The notes below the pieces were generated by a model, which was given only the letters and a program-made list of their open reading frames with translations, had not been told where the DNA came from and made no database searches. Below, piece after piece: positions 55,917-64,000 of a stretch of 64,000 nucleotides of DNA. The stretch's first letter is position 1; each line of letters opens with the position of its first letter. The stretch spans positions 9,148,001-9,212,000 of the forward strand of contig CANUEZ040000168.1 in NCBI GenBank assembly GCA_948099385.1. Reading direction: 5' to 3'. The stretch is from Fasciola hepatica. Taxonomy: Eukaryota; Platyhelminthes; Trematoda; Plagiorchiida; Fasciolidae. Position numbers and translations under genes: made by a program.

Positions 55917-58496
55917 GTGGAGTTAACGGTTTTCGACGGGCGAGCTGAGCAATACTGCAAGTTTGTCAAGCAGTTCGAGACGTTCGTTGAAAATAAGGTA
56001 ACCGACCCTGGGCAAAGGCTTCTCTACCTGACTCACTACTGTCGAGGCCGAGCAAGAGAAACTATCGACGGGTGCACCATGCTCGACCCAGAACAGAGCT
56101 ACACAAGGGCAAGGAAGATTCTAAGGGACTTGTTTGGCCAACCTTTCAAAGTGGCCCGTAACCTAATAGAGGGCGTGATGGCAGAGGCAAAGAAAACCAA
56201 GGGCGACGTCTACACCATGGCCGACCTGGTGATTAAGATGCAGAACTGCTCAATAGCTCTCGACCATTTAGGTTACAGGGCTGACCTAGACGCCATGCAC
56301 ACTTTGGAAGGCATAGTCCGTCACCTCTCTCCCGAACTACAGGGTCGGTGGGCGGAAGAAGCAGAACGGATAAGCCGAAGCGACAGGGAAGCCAACTTCG
56401 AAGACCTGACTGAATACTTAGACAGGCAAACGAAGATAGCTGACAGCAGGTTCGGCCGGCTTATCCGGGACAGCAACCGAGCAAACAAGCCCAGTACTAG
56501 CCAAGTCCAAACCCCTGTACGGGAACATCCAAAGTACCAGCCTTGGACTAACACACACGTCATTTCACGAGATGCTACGGCGAAACCAAATTGCAGATCC
56601 TGTGGTACTAGCCATGGCCTACCAGAATGCCCCAAGTTCGGCAACGCCACAATAGACGAACGGTGGGGAATGGCGAGAATGGCAGGAGCATGTTTCATCT
56701 GTCTCAACACCACGCACCGGGCAGCAGCCTGTAGAACAAGGAATCGATGTGGTTACGAGGGCTGCACGGGCAGACACCATCGGCTGCTGCATCAGGCGAG
56801 AATAACCATATCCGAGGCGAGTGCCAAGCCCAGCGTGATTTGTTCAACTTCACAATCTGCCAGTAAACCGGTACGTTTAGGCGTAGTGGCCGTGGGAGTA
56901 GTGACTCCGACTGGGATAGTCAAGGCTTTGGCTTTCGTTGATAGTGGATCCGACACCACTTTAGTGAAAGAGCGGTTTGCCGACAAACACCAACTGGCTA
57001 AAGGTGCGACGTCGTTAGCAGTGAGCACGGTGGGCGGAACACAGGTAATGACTGCCGGTAGATTAAGGCTGCAGCTCATCTCTGTAGACACTAACGTGGA
57101 AATTGAACCAACGGAGGCATTCACGTTAGCGTATCTCCCCATGCGAGCACCAAGGCCGGTGAACGCAATCTTGACTCGGTGGCCCCACCTGCAGGATGTA
57201 ACCGTTGTAGACTGGGAAGATGATGAGGTGGATCTCCTCATCGGATGCGACGTGCCAGAGGCGCATTGGGTGATTGACCATAGAGTGGGCGACCGCCAGG
57301 CACCTTATGCCGTACGAACGGCCCTGGGATGGATGTTAAAGGGTCCAGTAGGGGTACGCGGTTCCGTGAATTACTTATCCGCCGAAACGGACCGCATACA
57401 TTATCATCTGCAACGGCTGTATGAAAAGGAGTTTCGTGACATTGGAGACGAAAGACCGACGTTGTCTCAAGAGGATCACTTCGCTCTACAAACGGTGCGG
57501 CAAGGCACTAGAGGCCTCAAAAAACAGTTCGAGGTTCCCCTCCCATGGCGCACACCGGTCGACCCGTGGACTGACAACAGAAATTATGTTCTCCAACGAT
57601 TACTACGACTAAAAGAACGCTTCATTCGAGACCAGAATCTGTGGGAACGATACGCGGATTTGATGAAGCGAAAAGGGGTCCTCGGTTACGTTGAAAAGGT
57701 GCCTGTCAACACCGACAGCAAAAGGGGTATCTGGTATCTGCCTCGCCATCCGGTTATCAACCCCAAGAAACCCAATAAACTGCGGGTGGTTTTCGACTGT
57801 GCGGCCAAGTTCCAGGGAAAGTCGTTAAACGATCGCCTACTACAGGGGCCTGACTGGACCACACCACTGGTCGATGTTTTGTGCCGTTTCAGAGTGGGTA
57901 AAGTGGCTTTGTCTGCCGACATTAGGGAAATGTTCCATCAGGTGAAGATTCCGGTAGGAGAACGAGATGCTTTGCGTTTCCTGTGGTGGGAAGGGAGCGA
58001 CCGGGACAACGCAGTGGTGAATTATAGGATGACCGTCCACCCCTTCGGAGCCATATCGTCACCATTTTGTGCAAACTACGCCCTCCGAGAATCAGCGAAC
58101 AAACATGGCGATCTAGTACATCGGACGGTGGTAGAAAGCGTCAGCAGGACCTTCTACGTCGACGACTACCTTGGGTCATTCGATAATGTGGAATCAGCTC
58201 TAGAGCAGTTCGGGGGTCTGACGAGATTGCTGGAAGAGGGCGGCTTCAATCTAACTGAATGGATGTCGAACGCTTCAGAAAAGCTGAAGGTCATCCCGCA
58301 TCACGAAAAGGCCGAAAGGGTAAGAGATTTGGACGGCTCTCCACTTCCTATCGAGCGCACCTTAGGGATACAATGGGACGCGGAAACGGACGATTTTGTT
58401 TTCGAACTAAACGTTCCCGAGCTGCCAATAACCCGTAGTGGCATACTATCTGCCGTCTCAAGTTTGTTCGACCCGCTCGGTTTCGTCTCACCATAG
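55917..58496 (+). pseudogene. BEL-A Gag-protease-RT, right arm
   Basis: 859 residues to a TAG (58494-58496) where the left copy has TGG (Trp). Domains are as in 15455-18094: Gag, three C-rich fingers, DSGSDTTLV protease, RT with FYVDD. Compared with the left copy, nine base changes fall within 57304-57436, around the end of the protease domain; they include Leu to Pro, Tyr to Lys, Glu to His, Phe to Leu and His to Arg. Other differences are single (Ala/Thr in a finger, Asn/Thr before YVDD, Lys/Glu later). Confidence 0.82.
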
Positions 58497-59258
58497 CTGC
58501 TACCCGGAAAGATCTTGCTGCAGCGGCTGTGCCGTAAGAAAGTTGATTGGGACTAGTCACTGGACCGAGGGGACCGGCTGGACTGGGAAGAATTTTTGAA
58601 CACCTTGAAGAAATTAGGGGACATAAGAATCCCACGATGTTTGACTTCTGGCCATACGACACGGACTGGAGAACTACATGCCTTTTCCGATGCATCCGAA
58701 GTCGGTTATGGAGCTGTGGTGTACGGACGATGGTGCGCAGGAGATGGACAATATACCACGAGGATCCTGTTCGCCAAAGCCCGCGTTGCTCCACTGAAGT
58801 CGGTCTCAATCCCACGCCTTGAACTCAGCGCAGCCGTGTTGGCAGTCAGGGTGGTGCAAGCTGTGAAGAGATGTTTCGATCTCTACATTTGGTCGGTGAG
58901 CTTCTGGACGGATTCAACGATAGTACTTTACTATATCAACAACGTCCGGAGCCGGTTTAGTACTTTCGTTGCTAACCGGCTCACGATTATCCACGATGAA
59001 TCAGCCACGCACCAGTGGAGTCATGTCAGGTCTGGAGATAATCCGGCCGACCTGTGCTCCCGAGGTGCGAACAACTTCAGGCAACTGGAAACGTGGACGA
59101 GAGGGCCACACTTCCTGCAATTGCCCAAACAGGACTGGCCCGTGTTCGAATTAAAACCCCCTACGGAAGTGGAACTGGAGATCAAAGGCGTAATGATAGC
59201 AACCAACGTCGTCGAAGCGTCATCCATTCTATAGCGACTGGTCAGGTTTTCTTCCTGG
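58497..59258 (+). pseudogene. BEL-A RNase H part, right arm
   Basis: Same frame as the gag-RT part. It runs past the shared TAG at 58554-58556, is open from 58557 (Met at 58596) to a right-arm-only TAG at 59232-59234 (TCG Ser in the left arm). RNase H motifs HAFSDASEVGYG and FWTDSTIVLYY are intact. Confidence 0.8.
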
Positions 59259-60743
59259 ATGAAGACGCTTCGTTCGCTAGTTTGGTTAACCAGGTTCAAG
59301 AGAAATTTACTAGTCATGAAAGGGCTACGGCCCTCAGGTCGGATACGGGTCGGCCCGATAGGTCCCGATGAGCTACAAGCGGCAGAGTACGATATTTTCA
59401 GAATGATACAACGCGAGGCTTTCGCCCGAGAACTCAAGAGGGCGGAAGAAGTGGGGCCGACCAATGAAGACATACCATCTCCAAGAGGCGAGCTGAAGCG
59501 TTTAAACCCCAAACTCATCGACGGACTGCTGCGGGTGGATGGTAGGCTGACCAACGCCCACCTGAACTTCGACACAAAGTATCCTATACTGCTGCCTGCG
59601 AGACAACCTGTAGTGGAGCCAATGATTCAACACGTCCACGCCGTGGAGGGACATGCCGGGGAAAGTCACGTGACGAGCGTCATCCGAAAGCGTCTTTGGT
59701 TGTTGAGAGGACGAGAGACTGTTAAACGCGTAATCCGACGGTGTGTGCAATGCAGGAGACGCAATGCCACAGCAGGCAAACAACTCATGGCCCCACTACC
59801 AGAATGCAGGGTGACTACGGGCTGGTGGCCGTTCAGTGACACCGGGTTGGACTATTTCGGGCCCTTGTGGATCAAGTGCGGGAAAAGATTAGAAAAGCGA
59901 TACGGATGTATCATGACGTGCATGAAGTCACGTGCGGTACACCTAGAAGTCGCACATTCGATGACGACCGATTCGTTTCTACGGGCCTTGCAAAGATTTA
60001 TCAACCGAAGAGGCGTACCGGCCGATATATACTCAGATAATGGGTCGAACTTTGTGGGCGCTCACCGGGAATTGCAGCGTTGGCACAAAAACATAAACAG
60101 GGACGAACTGCAGGATCAAACCGTGGCCTACGGCATACGATGGCATTTCAACCCCCCACAGGCCAGCCACCGAGGCGGCGTATGGGAACGCATGATCCGG
60201 TCCGCCAGACGGATATTGCTGTCAATCATGGAGCAGCAGCCGCCCGACGACGAGGCGCTGAACACCGTCATGACTGAGGTGGAGCGAATCCTGAACAACC
60301 GCCCCCTGGTTCCAGTATTGTACGGCGACCCCACCCACCTGGCGCTCACCATAAACGAATTATTGACGTTAAGGTCAAACGAGGGTTTCCAAGGGCCGGT
60401 AAACCTTCGCGGGAGCTACCTCCATGGGTGGAAGCAAGCGAACTATCTGGCCAAGGTCTTCTGGAGGCGATGGCTACGGGAGTACCTACCGGCTTTGCAG
60501 ACTCGACAGAAGTGGCTGGCCAAAACAAGACCATTCAAAGTTGGGGACGTGGTTATGATCGCCGACGAACGCGCACATTTCAGCGCTTGGTCTTTGAGAG
60601 TAGTTACGGAAACCATCAAAAGCACTGACGGAATGATAAGAACGGTGAAGGTGAAGACAGCTAACGGAGTGCTCATTCGTGACATACGCAGTAATAACCT
60701 ACTCGAGAGCGAAGACGGAGGAGCTGATAACCCTGAGGCCTAG
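59259..60743 (+). pseudogene. BEL-A integrase part, right arm
   Basis: 494 open codons in the same frame after the second extra stop. Zinc region HAVEGHAGESH...CVQCRRR, catalytic DTGLDYFG, DIYSDNGSNF and GGVWERM are present. It differs from the left copy at single residues (Gln to His after VGA, Thr to Ala, Pro to Ile, Gly to Arg). Confidence 0.8.
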
Positions 60744-61441
60744 TAAACCTTTTTCACACCAGTCATCGAGGTGGATAAAGAAACACCATATATACCACAC
60801 AATCTCCGTCAAACACGTTAAGGTGCTCGCGGTCTTTTCGTTGACATTACAGAAGGTTCTTTCCGATATGTGGTGATGAGTGCGATTCCATTGTACATCC
60901 CGATACATACACGCATGCACGACGCACTCTACATCCCGTAAACCCATCAAACATGTGACAGTGTTCGTTGTTTTGCTTTTTGTTGACGCTACCGAATGCC
61001 CCTTGCATATGTGGAAGTAGCGGAGCTCAGGTCACACACATGCTACATTTACTCGTTTTCTTGCCACGCGGTCTTTTGTTGACATTGCAGAAAGTCCTCC
61101 TTTGATGTGTAGTCATACCTGTGATTTAATCGTAACCCCGGCACCCACACACACGCACACACACACACACTCAAGCACGTACATCCAGGACCGGACGGCC
61201 CCTTACGAGGACAACGTCTATGTGACCATTCACGCCCGCCATCGGTCATTTGGTCTTGTGGAAGATGTAGACTAGCCTCACTTCTATGTATCCAATGGAT
61301 TAGTTGCGACCAGTAGTACAACGTTGACGACGAGCATTAGACGCGCGCACTGACAGCAGGGCCTAGGCAGGTAGGAAGAATCAGTACCTTTATACCGAAC
61401 CTTTGACTCTGCTAAGGATCCAGGAGGATTTTGGTGGGCGG

Positions 61442-61818
61442 TGTAACAGCCGGTCGTGGAAAATCCCCCTTTTTCCCTCGCGATTCAGTGTTTTTCCCAA
61501 CATCACTCATTTCCATACACTATTGACTTGTCTTTACGAACTGGTTGTTTTTCTGGACCAATTGTTGTTTGTTCGCGCCCAGAGCGCTACTTTGGCACAT
61601 CCTTGTTCAGGACCTGCGTGACGCACGTGCTGTCTGCTCACATGCTGCTATTCGGTTTCTCGTTGTTGAGTCCTTGTGATCGTATTATTGAGGTTTGTAT
61701 ATTGTTCATGTCATTGTTTATTGAAATAATCTAGTATCGTAGAATATCACAGATAATCGTCTTTTGATTTCGGGATCCGTTGCGAATCTGGCTACGCATT
61801 GCTCAAACGTTCGTAACA
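61442..61818 (+). repeat. 3' LTR of BEL-A (right arm)
   Basis: 377 bp. It matches 12191-12567, including the bases that distinguish that LTR from the 5' LTR, so the LTR pair diverged before the arms separated. Confidence 0.9.
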
Positions 61819-61850
61819 CCTGCATACCCCCTAGCCTACGACCCCGGCCT

Positions 61851-64000
61851 CTAGTCGGCACCTTCTAACAAGCAGATTTTTCTTACGTCTCTCCGTTGAT
61901 TTCCTCCGCTAGCACGAACCGCGGCCGTCCGTACCAGTCCATCTGCATCAACTTCTACGTCCTCAATTATCCTCACGGGCCACTTGTCTCTCGCAAAGGT
62001 CTCTGAAGCAACAGGCACGATGTCCCCCTTTCTAAGATTTCTCTTTTGAAAGCCATTTCTGTCTGGCCTGCAGAGTCGGGATATATTCCCTCACCCATCG
62101 GCGCCAAACGTTATTCCCGAAGTGGTTGACATGCCTCCAAAGTCCACAATAGTGTTCTTTCATGTTAGCACTATCTAATATACAGCAATCGCCCCCCAGC
62201 AGTAGTAGACTGCTCGGAGTTAGGGCCAATCTGCCCTGTTCATCGGACAAAAGTGGGACTATCGGTCGAACATTCGATATCCTCTCAACTTTAACAAAAG
62301 CAGGTATGTAACGCCTCCTCACTCATTATCTGTTCCTTAGAAAGCACCGATAGCAACCTGCGTACCGAAAGGATCATTCTCTCCCATACGCCCCCTCGGG
62401 AGCTCGATGCAGGGGGGTTGAAGTGCCAACTTATACCCCGACTGGCTAGGTGATCGTTAATGTGCCGTTTATCCCAACTCTTCATCTGGCTTTTGAGCTC
62501 GGTAACTGAACCCACGAAACTCGACCCGTTGTTGCTATAGATTTCTGTTGGTGTTCCACGTCTACCAACAAAACGGACGAGTGACATAATGAACGAGTCA
62601 GTGCTTAAACTAGCCGTCATTTCCAGATGAAGAGCTCGAGTTTGCAGACAAATGAATAGACAGCCGTATCTCTTTCCGACCCTCGGCCCCTACGAACAAG
62701 GATTGGACTAAAGATATCTATTCCGACCGAAATGAAGCTATACCGCCCTCGTTCCACATGGCAGGGAGGAAGAGGAGCCATCAACTGCTGACCGGCGGTG
62801 GCGGCCAGCCTACGGCAATTGAAACATCGTCCTATTACTCGTTTGACCATGCCGATTCCATTGATAATCCGGTATCTCTCGCGGATTGCGGCAAGCACTT
62901 GCGCGGTGCTACTATGTCCTTCTCTACTATGGTGGTGGCGGATAATGAGTTCTGTCGCCGGGTGTCTGTTCGGTAAAATAACTGGGTGTTTAAAGGCACT
63001 TGGATATTCAGCATAATTTAGCCTTTCGCCAACACACAAAAGATTTCCCAATACAGTCGGGCCTAGCTTTTTTAGGGAACCCAAGGCACCCTTGCATAGC
63101 CCATCTGTAAGTGGTTCTCGCTGTAAAAACTCTCCAAATGAATCCCTCTGAACAGTTGTTATCACTCTGAACCTGACCCTCTCTATGGCTTCGGCGGACA
63201 GGCTGCCCACGCTCAGCAACCCCTTGCTCTTCGAGAACATAACTTGAATATAAGAAGTAAACCGGATGAGCCAAGCGACGACCGTTAGGAGCTTGGACCA
63301 ATCAGAGTATCGAGAAAACATGAGGGTGATGCCAGTGTGCAGGTTGGCCGTATTCACCAAGGCCGGCTCTTTCTTAATCTCTACACCATCCAGTGAGACC
63401 GACAACACAAATCCTGGTGGACTATAATCGTTCAAAAGCGGGGGTCCTTTCAACCAAATCCTTAGTTCCTCTTCGGTTGAAATTCTTCTTGAGGCTAGAT
63501 CAGCAATACTATCTTCTGATCGCACGTGCCGCCATTGGGAAAGATTAGTATACTGATGAATAACTGCCAATCGGTTAGCGGCGAAGGTACTATAACGCGT
63601 ACTGGTGTTCTCTATGTACTACCTGACGATCATCAAGTCTGTCCAAAAACAAGCTCCGTCAAAACAATCTGGCAAGCTTCGTTTTAACATCTCACTCAAT
63701 CTAACACCTAAGACGGCTGCCGCCAGCTCAAGCCTCGGAATAGTAACGGTTTTGATAGGTTCTGCTCGCTATTTACTACATGGGAGCACATATTGTGGGG
63801 CTCTGTCCACGGGAATTCGCCTCGCGTATGCCACTGCACCGTATCCGGTTTCGAAGCATCGCAGAATATATGCAACTCAGTGCATCCTATTTCTTTTTGG
63901 GTCTCTTTAATTATGATTCTTGATACTCTTATTTTACCGACGTGATTCATAAATGATACCCAATTATTCCACAACACCGTATCTGCTGGACTGAGTGGGC
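61851..64000 (-). pseudogene. mirror of the BEL-B pol relic, cut by the window end
   Basis: Reverse complement of 10009-12158: C-terminal BEL domain, integrase core (GGVWERMI near 62390) and zinc region (CFNCRR near 62815), then the start of RNase H (HIFCDAS near 63868). Three residues differ from the left copy (Pro/Ser near 63400; His/Asn and Ser/Phe near 63750). The gag-RT fusion of BEL-B would lie beyond base 64000. Confidence 0.85.

Larger units (their letters stand above)
55127..61818 (+). mobile_element. BEL-A, right-arm copy
   Basis: Mirror of 12191-18884, flanked by CCTGC (55122-55126 and 61819-61823). It has the same gag-start TGA, leader frameshift and RT/RNase H TAG, and in addition a TAG at 58494-58496 and one at 59232-59234 that the left copy lacks. 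Confidence 0.92.
37298..64000. repeat. right arm of the giant inverted repeat
   Basis: Reverse complement of 36722 back to 10009. It starts GCCGATGGCTACC and continues to the window end without a visible break, so the true arm is longer than 26.7 kb. Differences from the left arm are scattered single bases, four microsatellite length changes and two dense clusters (45450-45612 and 57304-57436). Confidence 0.95.

Overview
The window is eukaryotic and almost entirely repetitive. I recognise no host gene. It carries a Ty3/gypsy element of the CsRn1/Boudicca type (CHCC Gag finger, tRNA-Trp-like primer site), two BEL/Pao elements, several decayed CR1/Jockey-type non-LTR retrotransposons, (TA)n and (ATT)n microsatellites and short exon/intron-like repeats. 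That mix, together with two 33-nt intron-like segments, suggests an invertebrate and most likely a flatworm (trematode or cestode). The host call is an inference of moderate confidence.

The dominant structure is a giant inverted repeat. Bases 10009-36722 (left arm) are repeated in reverse complement from 37298 to the window end, around a 575-bp spacer at 36723-37297. Paired coordinates sum to about 74020 near the centre and 74009 at the outer end. The only length differences I found between arms lie in simple repeats. Substitutions are few, but two dense clusters (9 in 133 bp inside BEL pol, 8 in about 165 bp inside a non-LTR ORF1) look like small gene-conversion tracts. The outer arm boundary lies outside the window. 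The structure could be a real palindrome or an assembly fold-back; the unique spacer and patchy divergence argue against a simple read hairpin.

Layout. 1-6880: a complete gypsy element (925-6361, minus strand, visually identical 308-bp LTRs, 4-bp target duplication ATAC) inserted in the reading frame of an old non-LTR reverse transcriptase relic. Its gag and pol overlap in a -1 relation, with a GGGAAAC slippery heptamer directly before the gag stop. 6881-9224: non-coding repeats, including a 600-bp unit found again in the arms, and a non-LTR 3' tail. 9225-12158: a decayed BEL/Pao element (BEL-B, plus strand) with an internal gag-to-RT deletion. 12191-18884: a second BEL/Pao element (BEL-A, minus strand, 377-bp LTRs, TSD GCAGG) inserted into BEL-B, whose 3' end resumes at 18885. 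19837-36722: non-LTR relics (22292-24523 minus; 28476-33427 plus) separated by repeat units that share a splice-acceptor-like motif (CGTTAACCGTTGATCCYCAGCTGGG...pyrimidines...CCAG). 37298-64000: the mirror of all this back to position 10009.

Order of events inferred from nesting: the non-LTR relics and BEL-B are oldest, then BEL-A inserted, then the inverted duplication (or its last homogenisation) happened, because both arms share BEL-A's lesions and LTR differences. The gypsy element is young judging by its LTRs, but its timing relative to the palindrome cannot be read because its mirror position lies outside the window. There are no operons; the genes are retrotransposon gag/pol reading frames acting in cis for their own element.
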